Shown here: positions 43,251 through 51,299 of the stretch, one piece after another
How positions within the stretch are numbered: the first letter of the stretch is position 1
Layout of the letters: every line of letters begins with the position of its first letter
Assembly: GCF_965216415.1 (NCBI RefSeq)
Contig: NZ_CBDCFU010000002.1
Source of the DNA: Marivita sp003149565
GTDB lineage: Bacteria > Pseudomonadota > Alphaproteobacteria > Rhodobacterales > Rhodobacteraceae
DNA length: 64,000 bases
Reading direction: 5' to 3' (one strand)
The notes under the pieces: generated by a model
Database searches by the model: none
What the model was told of the DNA's origin: nothing
What the model saw: the letters and a program-made list of their open reading frames with translations, nothing else
Made by a program: the position numbers and the translations under genes

Positions 43251-43274
43251 GGAAAGCGTTTCGAAACGCTTTCC
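43251..43274. repeat. TTCGAA-centred palindrome, module 2 right
   Basis: A perfect 24-bp palindrome with half site GGAAAGCGTTTC, abutting the stop codon of the oxygenase-like gene. Confidence 0.8.
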
Positions 43275-43895
43275 TCACTCCCACCGGTAGTTAAAACTCA
43301 CCGAAACGCGCTCATCTTCGGACTGGTTCATCACCACCTCGTGGCGCAACCAGCTTTCCCAGAGCAGGACGTCCCCGACCGCCGGTTTAACATAGATGAA
43401 GCTCCGCATCTCCTCGCGCGCGTCTTTGCGGCGGGGTGGGGCGGCCATCATCATGGCGTGGCGCGGGTCTTCGAGTTTCAGAGCGGACGCGCCTTCGGGC
43501 ATGGACACGTAAGTCGTACCAGAGATAACTGAATGCGGGTGGATGTGGGCCGCGTGAAAGCCGCCCTCCGGCAGGATGTTGATCCAGAGGTCCTCAACCA
43601 CCAACTTGCGTCCGTCCAGATCGAACTCGAGATCTTTGGCAAAGGCCGCGACATGGGCGTCGAGAGATGTGACCAGATCGGCAAAGATCGGAAAGCGCCA
43701 GGGCAGGTCGGTCAGGGAAGCGTAGGAGGTGTAGCCGGGATAGGCGTTGTCCTCGCACCATTGCTGGCCGGCCTCGTCATCCTCGGCGATGGCGAAACAG
43801 GAGTTTTCCATTTCATCGGCATCAATCGCCGGTCCGTGCTCGGACAAAGGCGCATGGTAGAGGCGGGTCACGAAGAGGGAAGATATTGTGCTCAT
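43275..43895 (-). CDS. 2OG-Fe(II) oxygenase-like protein (TIGR02466 type)
   Basis: A 206-residue protein matching the TIGR02466 family in the double-stranded beta-helix superfamily. The first iron ligand region reads ILPEGGFHAAHIHPHSVISG, then the strand GTTYVSMPEGAS, and the distal histidine LLWESWLRHEVVMNQ with a following arginine (DERVSVSFNYRW) that would hold 2-oxoglutarate. Its substrate is unknown. It is inserted antisense between rplP and rpmC, and its 3' end abuts a cluster of palindromes. Confidence 0.82.
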   Translation of the reverse strand: MSTISSLFVTRLYHAPLSEHGPAIDADEMENSCFAIAEDDEAGQQWCEDNAYPGYTSYASLTDLPWRFPIFADLVTSLDAHVAAFAKDLEFDLDGRKLVVEDLWINILPEGGFHAAHIHPHSVISGTTYVSMPEGASALKLEDPRHAMMMAAPPRRKDAREEMRSFIYVKPAVGDVLLWESWLRHEVVMNQSEDERVSVSFNYRWE

Positions 43896-43962
43896 GTGCC
43901 CGTCATAATATGCGGTGCAGGCGATGGCGAGAGGACATTGTCGCCCCTTGTAAACAAAGGGG

Positions 43963-43991
43963 TTGCGCCATCGGGTTGTCCGGCCTATACG
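43963..43991 (+). promoter_or_regulatory. Promoter of the rpmC-rpmD segment
   Basis: TTGCGC and TATACG are 17 bp apart, about 87 bp before rpmC. An inverted repeat CCCCTT-GTAAACA-AAGGGG (43944-43962) abuts the -35 element and may be an operator. Confidence 0.7.
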
Positions 43992-44077
43992 GCCGCTTCA
44001 TCCACCTCCACCGGGAATCAGGGTGACCCACGATAACGATGGGGCTCTCCGGTGATGTTGATAGAAAGGAACGGCGC

Positions 44078-44284
44078 ATGAACGCCAAGGAACTGAATGA
44101 CAAGACCCCGGATCAGCTCCGGGATGAGCTTGTCGCGCTGAAGAAAGAGGCCTTCAACCTCCGCTTTCAGCAGGCCACAAGCCAGCTTGAAAACACCGCG
44201 CGCATCCGTCAGGTGCGCCGCAATGTGGCACGCATCAAGACCGTGCTGAACCAAAAGGCCGCTGCTGCGGCCAGCGACGCCTAA
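44078..44284 (+). CDS. rpmC: 50S ribosomal protein L29
   Basis: A 68-residue L29 at the tunnel exit (MNAKELNDKTPDQLRDELVALKKEAFNLRF). AGAAAGGAACG precedes the start; the frame opens 39 bp earlier but the family start is clear. First gene of the rpmC-rpsQ-rplN-rplX-rplE-rpsN-rpsH-rplF-rplR-rpsE-rpmD run. Confidence 0.98.
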   Translation: MNAKELNDKTPDQLRDELVALKKEAFNLRFQQATSQLENTARIRQVRRNVARIKTVLNQKAAAAASDA

Positions 44285-44298
44285 GAGGAGCCTGATAG

Positions 44299-44529
44299 AT
44301 GCCCAAACGTATCCTGCAAGGCACCGTGACATCGACAGCTAACGCACAGACCGTGACTGTCTCCGTCGAGCGCCGCTTCAAGCACCCGGTTCTGCAAAAG
44401 ACGATCCGGAAGTCGAAGAAATATCGCGCCCATGATGAGGCCGAGAAATTCGCCGTAGGGGATGTTGTCCGTATTCAGGAATGCGCCCCCAAGTCGAAGA
44501 CCAAACGTTGGGAGGTTATCGCTGAATAA
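44299..44529 (+). CDS. rpsQ: 30S ribosomal protein S17
   Basis: A 76-residue S17, a primary 16S rRNA binder (MPKRILQGTVTSTANAQTVTV; HDEAEKFAVGDVVRIQECAP). It lies 14 bp after rpmC. Confidence 0.98.
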   Translation: MPKRILQGTVTSTANAQTVTVSVERRFKHPVLQKTIRKSKKYRAHDEAEKFAVGDVVRIQECAPKSKTKRWEVIAE

Positions 44530-44605
44530 GCGATAGCCTTTCGGCATTTACGAAACCCCCGGGCCAATGTCCTAAAAGGCGGTTCGGGACGTCGGGAGAA
44601 ACACT

Positions 44606-44974
44606 ATGATCCAGATGCAGACCAATCTGGATGTTGCTGACAACAGCGGCGCGCGCCGCGTTCAGTGCATCAAGGTTCTGGGTGGGTCCAAGCGGAAATA
44701 CGCGTCGGTGGGTGACATCATCGTCGTTTCCGTGAAGGAAGCCATCCCGCGCGGTCGCGTGAAGAAAGGTGACGTCCGCAAGGCCGTCGTCGTGCGCACC
44801 GCCAAAGAAGTCCGTCGCGAAGACGGCACAGCCATCCGTTTTGACCGCAACGCCGCCGTCATCCTGAACAACGCAGGTGAGCCGGTCGGTACCCGTATCT
44901 TCGGCCCGGTCGTGCGCGAGCTTCGTGCCAAGAACTTCATGAAAATCATCTCGCTTGCTCCGGAGGTGCTGTAA
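44606..44974 (+). CDS. rplN: 50S ribosomal protein L14
   Basis: A 122-residue L14 at the subunit interface (MIQMQTNLDVADNSGARRVQ; RRGDGT-like region RREDGTAIRFD). Its stop shares a base with the rplX start. Confidence 0.99.
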   Translation: MIQMQTNLDVADNSGARRVQCIKVLGGSKRKYASVGDIIVVSVKEAIPRGRVKKGDVRKAVVVRTAKEVRREDGTAIRFDRNAAVILNNAGEPVGTRIFGPVVRELRAKNFMKIISLAPEVL

Positions 44975-45285
44975 TGGCTGCGAAACTCCGTAAAGGCGAC
45001 AAGGTGGTTGTGCTTGCCGGTAAAGACAAAGGCAAGTCGGGCACCATTGCCTCCGTTGACCCGAAGGCCGGCAAGGCCGTCGTCGATGGCGTGAACATGG
45101 CGATCCGTCACGTGCGTCAGTCCCAGACAACTCAGGGCGGCCGCACACCGAAGGCGATGCCGATCGATCTGTCGAACCTGGCGATCGTTGACGCAAACGG
45201 TAAACCGACCCGCGTTGGCTTCAAAATGGAAGGCGACAAGAAGGTCCGTTACGCCAAGACAACAGGGGATGTGATCGATGCTTGA
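44974..45285 (+). CDS. rplX: 50S ribosomal protein L24
   Basis: A 103-residue L24, an assembly initiator with a KOW motif (KLRKGDKVVVLAGKDKGKSG). It overlaps rplE by 8 bp in another frame, so coupling is likely. Confidence 0.98.
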   Translation: MAAKLRKGDKVVVLAGKDKGKSGTIASVDPKAGKAVVDGVNMAIRHVRQSQTTQGGRTPKAMPIDLSNLAIVDANGKPTRVGFKMEGDKKVRYAKTTGDVIDA

Positions 45286-45838
45286 TTCTGCAACCTACAC
45301 CCCGCGTCTCAAGACGGCGTTCAACGACACCATCAAGGCCGCGATGAAGGAAGAGTTCGGTTACTCGAACGACATGATGATTCCGCGCCTCGACAAAATC
45401 GTGCTGAACATCGGCTGCGGTGCTGAAGCTGTCCGTGACAGCAAGAAAGCCAAGTCCGCAGTGGAAGATCTGACAAAGATCGCCGGTCAGCAGGCCGTGA
45501 CCACCAAGGCAAAGAAATCCATCGCGGGCTTCCGCGTTCGCGAGGACATGCCGCTTGGTGCCAAGGTGACCCTGCGTGGCGACCGTATGTACGACTTCCT
45601 CGATCGTCTGATCACCATCGCAATGCCGCGTATTCGCGACTTCCGCGGTGTGAAGCCGTCCTTTGATGGGCGTGGCAACTTTGCCATGGGCATGAAAGAG
45701 CACATCGTGTTCCCCGAAATCGACTTCGACAAGGTCGATGAGGTTTGGGGCATGGATATCATCATCACGACGACCGCAAAGACCGACGCGGAAGCCAAGG
45801 CGCTGTTGAAGCACTTCAACATGCCGTTCAACGCCTGA
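45278..45838 (+). CDS. rplE: 50S ribosomal protein L5
   Basis: A 186-residue 5S rRNA-binding L5 (MIPRLDKIVLNIGCGAEA; GAKVTLRGDRMYDFLDRLI). Its start lies within the end of rplX. Confidence 0.99.
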   Translation: MLDSATYTPRLKTAFNDTIKAAMKEEFGYSNDMMIPRLDKIVLNIGCGAEAVRDSKKAKSAVEDLTKIAGQQAVTTKAKKSIAGFRVREDMPLGAKVTLRGDRMYDFLDRLITIAMPRIRDFRGVKPSFDGRGNFAMGMKEHIVFPEIDFDKVDEVWGMDIIITTTAKTDAEAKALLKHFNMPFNA

Positions 45839-45851
45839 GGGGACTGATACC

Positions 45852-46157
45852 ATGGCGAAGAAAGCAATGATTGAACGCGAAAAGAAGCGTCAGAAGCTGG
45901 TGGAAAAGTATGCCGCCAAGCGTGCTGAGCTGAAGGAAATCGCGAACGACGAAAGCAAGCCGATGGAAGAGCGCTTCAAGGCGCGCCTCAAGCTTGCAAA
46001 ACTGCCGCGGAACAGCGCGCCCACGCGTCTGCACAACCGCTGCCAGCTCACCGGGCGTCCTCACGCCTATTATCGTAAACTCAAGGTCAGCCGGATCATG
46101 CTTCGTGAACTTGCCAGCAATGGTCAAGCCCCCGGTATGGTCAAGTCGAGCTGGTAA
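45852..46157 (+). CDS. rpsN: 30S ribosomal protein S14
   Basis: A 101-residue S14 of the long, zinc-free type (RNSAPTRLHNRCQLTGRPHA lacks the paired CxxC motifs). Confidence 0.98.
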   Translation: MAKKAMIEREKKRQKLVEKYAAKRAELKEIANDESKPMEERFKARLKLAKLPRNSAPTRLHNRCQLTGRPHAYYRKLKVSRIMLRELASNGQAPGMVKSSW

Positions 46158-46169
46158 GGAGGGCATATA

Positions 46170-46562
46170 ATGAACGATCCTATCGGCGATATGCTCACCC
46201 GTATCCGCAACGCACAGATGCGCGGCAAGTCCACCACCATGACACCGGCCTCCAAGCTGCGTGGCCGCGTTCTCGCGGTGATGGCGGATGAAGGCTACAT
46301 CCGTGGTTTCGAAGAAACCAAGGATAAGAACGGCCACCCCGCATATGAAATCAGCCTCAAGTACTACGATGGCACCCCAGTGATCCGCGAACTTCAGCGC
46401 GTATCCAAGCCTGGCCGTCGTGTGTATCTGGGTGTGGACGATATTCCACAAGTCCGTCAGGGCTTGGGTGTTTCGATCGTGTCCACGTCCAAAGGCGTCA
46501 TGACAGATGCAAACGCTCGCAGCCATAACGTTGGCGGCGAAGTGCTTTGCACCGTCTTCTAA
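46170..46562 (+). CDS. rpsH: 30S ribosomal protein S8
   Basis: A 130-residue S8 (MNDPIGDMLTRIRNAQMRGK). In enteric bacteria it represses the spc operon at rplE. AAGGAGGG precedes it. Confidence 0.98.
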   Translation: MNDPIGDMLTRIRNAQMRGKSTTMTPASKLRGRVLAVMADEGYIRGFEETKDKNGHPAYEISLKYYDGTPVIRELQRVSKPGRRVYLGVDDIPQVRQGLGVSIVSTSKGVMTDANARSHNVGGEVLCTVF

Positions 46563-46574
46563 GGAGGTCTGGTA

Positions 46575-47108
46575 ATGTCTCGTATTGGTAAACAGCCGGT
46601 CGAGCTGCCCTCGGGTGTCTCTGCATCCGTGTCTGGCCAGACCGTCGAAGTGAAGGGTCCGAAGGGCACCAAGAGCTTCACCGCGACCGATGATGTCACA
46701 ATCACGGTTGAAGACAATGTGATCAAAGTCGATCCGCGCGGCAAGTCCAAGCGTGCCCGTCAGCAGTGGGGCATGTCCCGCACGATGGTGGCGAACTTGG
46801 TGCATGGCGTGACCAACACCTTCAAGAAAGAGCTTGAAATCCAGGGCGTTGGTTACCGTGCGCAGCTTCAGGGCAACGTCCTGAAACTGAATCTTGGTCT
46901 GTCGCATGACGTTGATTTCCAAATTCCGGACGGTGTGACCGTCACGTGCCCCAAGCAGACAGAGATCGTGATCGAAGGTCATGACGCTCAGCTGGTGGGC
47001 CAGGTGGCAGCCAACATTCGCGACTGGCGTCGTCCCGAGCCTTACAAAGGCAAGGGCATTCGCTACAAGGGCGAATACATCTTCCAGAAAGAAGGCAAGA
47101 AGAAGTAA
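46575..47108 (+). CDS. rplF: 50S ribosomal protein L6
   Basis: A 177-residue L6 near the sarcin-ricin loop (MSRIGKQPVELPSGVSASV; RPEPYKGKGIRYKGE). AAGGAGG precedes it, 12 bp after rpsH. Confidence 0.99.
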   Translation: MSRIGKQPVELPSGVSASVSGQTVEVKGPKGTKSFTATDDVTITVEDNVIKVDPRGKSKRARQQWGMSRTMVANLVHGVTNTFKKELEIQGVGYRAQLQGNVLKLNLGLSHDVDFQIPDGVTVTCPKQTEIVIEGHDAQLVGQVAANIRDWRRPEPYKGKGIRYKGEYIFQKEGKKK

Positions 47109-47120
47109 GGACGCAAGGAC

Positions 47121-47474
47121 ATGGCTAACAGTAAAAGAGATCTGTTCCAGAAGCGCCGTCTGCGCGTTCGGAACAAACTTCGCAAGGTCAACGCAGGCCG
47201 CGTGCGTCTCAGCGTTCATCGCTCGAACAAGAACATCAGCGTTCAGCTGATTGACGACGTTCAGGGTGTGACACTGGCCGCCGCATCGACCATGGAAAAA
47301 GACCTCGCAGGCAAGAACAATGTCGAGTCGGCCCAGAAGGTCGGCGCGGCGATTGCCGAGCGTGCCAAGAAAGCCGGTATCGAAGAAGCATATTTCGATC
47401 GTGGCGGTTTTCTGTTCCACGGTCGTGTCAAGGCTCTGGCCGACGCGGCCCGCGAAGGCGGTCTGAAGATCTAA
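47121..47474 (+). CDS. rplR: 50S ribosomal protein L18
   Basis: A 117-residue 5S rRNA-binding L18 (RRLRVRNKLRKVNAGRVRLSV; FDRGGFLFHGRVKALADAAR). Followed by 165 bp with two hairpins before rpsE. Confidence 0.98.
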   Translation: MANSKRDLFQKRRLRVRNKLRKVNAGRVRLSVHRSNKNISVQLIDDVQGVTLAAASTMEKDLAGKNNVESAQKVGAAIAERAKKAGIEEAYFDRGGFLFHGRVKALADAAREGGLKI

Positions 47475-47480
47475 GCGATC

Positions 47481-47500
47481 AGTGCGTGCAAGCACGCGCT
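47481..47500. repeat. Interspersed GTGCGTG hairpin, copy 6 (diverged)
   Basis: AGTGCGTGC and GCACGCGCT around AA, with one G-T pair. Confidence 0.55.
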
Positions 47501-47510
47501 CGACAATATT

Positions 47511-47538
47511 CGTGCGCCGGGCTTTTGCCCGGCACACG
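47511..47538. repeat. Hairpin between rplR and rpsE
   Basis: CGTG-C-GCCGGGC, loop TTTT, GCCCGGC-A-CACG. No T-tract follows; a processing or pausing element is possible. Confidence 0.55.
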
Positions 47539-47639
47539 TTTTGCGGAAGGGCCCACCCCTTCCCGATGATCCGGGAGCGCCAAAAGCTCACCTGGATTGG
47601 ACAAACGGGCCAGTGGCCCACAGCACAAAGGATGCCTAA

Positions 47640-48224
47640 ATGGCAGAACGTGAAAACAATCGTCGGGGCAATCGCCGCGACCGTGAAGAACAGGCGCCGG
47701 AATTTGCCGACCGTCTGGTCGCAATCAACCGGGTGTCCAAGACCGTAAAGGGTGGTAAGCGTTTTGGCTTTGCCGCGCTTGTCGTTGTGGGCGACCAGAA
47801 AGGCCGCGTCGGCTTTGGCAAGGGTAAGGCCAAGGAGGTCCCCGAGGCCATCCGTAAGGCAACCGAGCAAGCGAAGCGCAAAATGATCCGCGTGCCGCTG
47901 CGCGAAGGCCGCACGCTGCACCACGACATCGAAGGCCGTCATGGTGCCGGTAAAGTCGTCATGCGCACAGCTCCGACCGGTACTGGTATCATCGCCGGTG
48001 GTCCGATGCGCGCCGTGTTCGAAATGCTGGGTGTTCAGGACGTTGTCGCCAAGTCGATCGGCTCGCAGAACCCATACAACATGATCCGCGCCACGCTGGA
48101 CGGTCTGTCCAAAGAGGCAAGCCCGCGCTCCGTTGCGCAGCGTCGTGGCAAGAAAGTGGCTGACATCCTGCCCAAGCGTGAAGACACGCCGCAGGAAAGC
48201 GGCCAGGTCGCTGAGGAGGCTTGA
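47640..48224 (+). CDS. rpsE: 30S ribosomal protein S5
   Basis: A 194-residue S5 of the decoding region and helicase entry site (LVAINRVSKTVKGGKRFGF; RTAPTGTGIIAGGPMRAVFE). A basic N-terminal extension precedes the core. Ends 5 bp before the rpmD start. Confidence 0.98.
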   Translation: MAERENNRRGNRRDREEQAPEFADRLVAINRVSKTVKGGKRFGFAALVVVGDQKGRVGFGKGKAKEVPEAIRKATEQAKRKMIRVPLREGRTLHHDIEGRHGAGKVVMRTAPTGTGIIAGGPMRAVFEMLGVQDVVAKSIGSQNPYNMIRATLDGLSKEASPRSVAQRRGKKVADILPKREDTPQESGQVAEEA

Positions 48225-48229
48225 TCCAG

Positions 48230-48418
48230 ATGGCTAAGACAATCGTTGTTAAGCAGGTCGGTTCGCCGATCCGTCGTCCCGGTATTCAGCGCCAGACGCT
48301 GATCGGCTTGGGCCTCAACAAGATGCACAAAACCCGTGAGCTCGAGGACACCCCCGCCATTCGCGGCATGGTCCGTAAAGTGTCTCATATGGTAGAGATC
48401 ATCGAAGAGCGCGGCTAA
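48230..48418 (+). CDS. rpmD: 50S ribosomal protein L30
   Basis: A 62-residue L30 (TIVVKQVGSPIRRPGIQRQT). ATG 48230 follows rpsE directly. It is the last gene before a terminator and a regulatory insertion; rplO normally follows. Confidence 0.97.
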   Translation: MAKTIVVKQVGSPIRRPGIQRQTLIGLGLNKMHKTRELEDTPAIRGMVRKVSHMVEIIEERG

Positions 48419-48442
48419 GCTAGTCGCTTTTCGACTGAATGG

Positions 48443-48476
48443 AACGCCCGTCGGTGCCCACCGGCGGGCGTTTTTT
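48443..48476 (+). terminator. Intrinsic terminator after rpmD
   Basis: AACGCCCG-T-CGGT, loop GCCC, ACCG-G-CGGGCGTT, then T6. Confidence 0.9.
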
Positions 48477-48547
48477 CATTGAGGTACGGTGATGAAGAGC
48501 TTTGAGGCTTCACCCGTCTTACCCCTTGTGGCACTCTCTGCCGTGTT

Positions 48548-50206
48548 ATGACGTTGCAGCTGTCTCTGTTTGGCCCCTTTGCAGCGGCTCTTGACGGGCG
48601 CGACCTAAAGATCACGTCGCGCCGGTCACAGGCCATGCTGGCGATGTTGGCCCTCTCCCCGAAACACAGCATCGCCAGAGATCGTCTCGCCGCGACCCTT
48701 TGGCCCGACAGGGGGGAAGAGCAGGCGAGAGCCTCGTTGCGCCAAGAGCTGTCGAGCCTCCGCAAAGCCTGCGGTCGGGCCGAGACAATTATTTCTGCTG
48801 ACGGTCAGTATGTGCGTCTCGATGTCCAAGTTTTGGACCCTGATTTCGGGTCCCCTGACGAAGGCGGATTCCTCGAAGGTATTGACCTGATGTCCGAGCC
48901 TTTTGACGATTGGTGTCGCGAAACTGCGGCGCGCTTGGATGACGGTAATCGAGAAGAGAGTGACGTTTCGCAGGCCGTCTCAGAGCATGACATCTTTACA
49001 AACCCAACCGTTTTGGTGGCGGCTCTGGTCGCAGCCAGCACGTCGGAGGAAGATCAAGCCTTTGCGACTGGCTTAGTTGTAGACCTTCGCACTTGTCTGT
49101 CTACGTGGCGTTGGTTTCCCGTAATCGGGCCTGAAGCGGTGGGATGGCAGACCGAACAGGATGGCAATCTTAGAGAAATTGCGACTTCTGTCCATGCGGA
49201 CTACGCAGTCTCGGGTGCCATCAGACGGGCTGGAGATCGCATCCGTGTGAGTGCCAGTCTGACAGAGGTCGCAACCGGTCATCTCATTTGGACCGAGACA
49301 TTCGATGGCGATATGTCCGACGTTTTTGAAATACAGGAAGCCATCGGTCGCTGCGTTGTCGCGCGTTTCACACCCGAGATTGCGCGGGCCGAGGCTGCGC
49401 GCGTCAAGCGCCAGCGGCCATCCGACATGTCGGCGTGGCAACTTGTGGCACAGGCTGACGAAATAGAACGCAATGGCGGCGCAGGCTATGGCTCACCGGA
49501 GTCAAATGCGTTGCAGGTGCCCTTATATGAAGAAGCGTTGCGGCGCGAGCCCAACTACACCCAAGCACTGGCGCGACTGAGCCGCTTCTGGTTTCGCTCC
49601 GCGCTTCTTGGCTGGAACGAGGATCGCACATCCTCGATGGAGAGGGCTCGCGCTCTGGCCGAGCAGGCCGTGGATTCTGATCCGATGGATTGGGAAAGTC
49701 ACGGATATCTCGCGTTGACGCTGATATTCGGAGAGCATTCTTTTGGACCGGGAAAGTATCACGCCACTGAGGCGGTACGCCTGAATCCGTCTGCGCCAAT
49801 CGCTCGACATGCTTTGGGTTGTTCATTGGAGTGGTTAGGTGAGTTCGATGAGGCAATGCGCCAGAACGAGCTGCTTTTGCAACTCAATCCGAATTATCCC
49901 AACCGGGCGGCCGTGCTGGGGCAAATGGCAACCTGTCTTCTGTTTTCCGGCCAAGTGGAAGAGGCAACGAGGATTGCGCGAGAGCTGCGGGATATTGCCC
50001 CTAGTTATTCGCGGGGTCTGCAGAGGGTGGCGATCACACTGGGTCTGGCTGGCGCAATCGAAGAGGCTGAAGCAGCGCTTCAGAAAGTGCATGAGCTTCA
50101 GCCTGACTTTGATGCGGCCTATGTCGCTGCAACCTATCCTTATGCACAGCCTGAACATAAGAACATGATCTTTGACGGGTTACATCGCGCAGGTTGGACT
50201 GGCTGA
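48548..50206 (+). CDS. CadC/SARP-like regulator: winged-helix, TolB-like and TPR domains
   Basis: A 552-residue protein. Residues 1-100 form an OmpR/SARP-type DNA-binding and BTAD-like start (LSLFGPFAAALDG; SRRSQAMLAMLALSPKHSIARDRL; LWPDRGEEQARASLRQELSSLRKA). Residues about 165-280 match the TolB-like module of CadC/adenylate-cyclase-type regulators (ADYAVSGAIRRAGDRIRVSASLTEVATGHLIWTETFDG). Residues about 310-540 are TPR helices. There is no transmembrane helix, unlike CadC. It is inserted between rpmD and rplO and converges on a DUF1127 gene 5 bp away. The target genes are unknown. Confidence 0.8.
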   Translation: MTLQLSLFGPFAAALDGRDLKITSRRSQAMLAMLALSPKHSIARDRLAATLWPDRGEEQARASLRQELSSLRKACGRAETIISADGQYVRLDVQVLDPDFGSPDEGGFLEGIDLMSEPFDDWCRETAARLDDGNREESDVSQAVSEHDIFTNPTVLVAALVAASTSEEDQAFATGLVVDLRTCLSTWRWFPVIGPEAVGWQTEQDGNLREIATSVHADYAVSGAIRRAGDRIRVSASLTEVATGHLIWTETFDGDMSDVFEIQEAIGRCVVARFTPEIARAEAARVKRQRPSDMSAWQLVAQADEIERNGGAGYGSPESNALQVPLYEEALRREPNYTQALARLSRFWFRSALLGWNEDRTSSMERARALAEQAVDSDPMDWESHGYLALTLIFGEHSFGPGKYHATEAVRLNPSAPIARHALGCSLEWLGEFDEAMRQNELLLQLNPNYPNRAAVLGQMATCLLFSGQVEEATRIARELRDIAPSYSRGLQRVAITLGLAGAIEEAEAALQKVHELQPDFDAAYVAATYPYAQPEHKNMIFDGLHRAGWTG

Positions 50207-50211
50207 GTGCG

Positions 50212-50430
50212 TCAGCCGCGCATTCTGTTGCGAATGTCACCGACTGTGGTACGCGCTCTGTCTTCAGATGTGATACCCATATCGCGCAACGCGTCGGCAT
50301 CGAGCTTTTGAAAGTTCAGGTACTCGCGCCACGCGTCCAGCCAGATACGCAATTCTGAAGCCAAGGATTTTGTAGGCCTGTTGCGGACATGTGTGCTGTT
50401 GGCTGCGGTGATGAATTTGTTGGTCTGCAT
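50212..50430 (-). CDS. DUF1127-like small basic protein
   Basis: A 72-residue protein with the DUF1127 pattern (LRIWLDAWREYLNFQKLDADALRDMGITSED). Small DUF1127 proteins in alphaproteobacteria are RNA-binding or stress-linked and affect sRNA turnover and phosphate or carbon metabolism; the role here is inferred. It has GGAGCC before the ATG. It ends 5 bp from the convergent regulator gene and is divergent from rplO. Confidence 0.75.
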   Translation of the reverse strand: MQTNKFITAANSTHVRNRPTKSLASELRIWLDAWREYLNFQKLDADALRDMGITSEDRARTTVGDIRNRMRG

Positions 50431-50597
50431 GACGGGCTCCTTTGTTTTGATGAACCCTTGTCACACGCTGCCGCAAATCCAGCGTAATATGCGGTCCGTC
50501 TGACCCGCAAATCGCGCGCAAAACAACGCAAAATCTCCGCAAATACTGTCTTCTGCTGCGGTAGGGTGAGAAAGAAACAAGAGAACCGCACATCCCC

Positions 50598-50626
50598 TTG
50601 ATCCGGCATGCGCAACGCTCTATACG
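50598..50626 (+). promoter_or_regulatory. Promoter of the rplO-secY-adk segment
   Basis: TTGATC and TATACG are 17 bp apart, about 96 bp before rplO. Confidence 0.7.
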
Positions 50627-50721
50627 CCCCCGGTGGCCCGAGGGTCACTGAGTCTGAAAATAAGAAAAGCCGCGTTCGTCCCACATCGCTTCGGGGACGG
50701 TTCCGGCAAAGGAGAAGCGAT

Positions 50722-51195
50722 ATGAAACTGCATGAACTGCGCGACAACCCCGGCGCAACCAAGCGCAAGAAGCGCGTTGGCCGTGGTCCGGGCTCCGGCA
50801 TCGGTAAAATGGGTGGCCGTGGTATCAAAGGTCAGAAGTCCCGTTCGGGTGTGGCCATTGCCGGCTACGAAGGCGGCCAGATGCCGCTTTACCAGCGCCT
50901 GCCGAAGCGCGGCTTCAACAAGCCGAACCGCAAGTCGTTCGCCGTTGTGAACCTCGGCCTGATCCAGAAATTCGTCGACGCTGGCAAGCTTGACGCAAAA
51001 GGTACCATCGACGAGGACGCGCTGGTCGCATCCGGTCTGGTCCGCCGCAAGCTGGACGGCATCCGCGTGCTTGCCAAGGGCGACATCACTGCAAAAGTGA
51101 CCTTGAACGTCACCGGCGCTTCGAAATCGGCCATCGAGGCGGTTGAGAAGGCGGGCGGCTCACTGACGGTCACAACCGCGCAGGCCGCCGAATAA
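50722..51195 (+). CDS. rplO: 50S ribosomal protein L15
   Basis: A 157-residue L15 (MKLHELRDNPGATKRKKRVGRGPGSG; Gly-rich rRNA-binding N-terminus). AAAGGAGAAGC precedes ATG 50722; the frame opens 114 bp earlier without support. Followed by secY after 104 bp. Confidence 0.98.
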   Translation: MKLHELRDNPGATKRKKRVGRGPGSGIGKMGGRGIKGQKSRSGVAIAGYEGGQMPLYQRLPKRGFNKPNRKSFAVVNLGLIQKFVDAGKLDAKGTIDEDALVASGLVRRKLDGIRVLAKGDITAKVTLNVTGASKSAIEAVEKAGGSLTVTTAQAAE

Positions 51196-51299
51196 GAGGT
51201 TGTGAGCGGCCTCTGCGCCGCTTACATAGCCTTCAGAGCTTTCCAAACGCCGCCTGAGCCGGACCGCTCATGGCGGCGTTCATCATAAAAGAGACCCGC

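Noticed and set aside
45828..47942. Open frame of about 700 codons antisense to rpsN-rpsE
   Set aside because: It crosses six ribosomal genes whose identity is certain.
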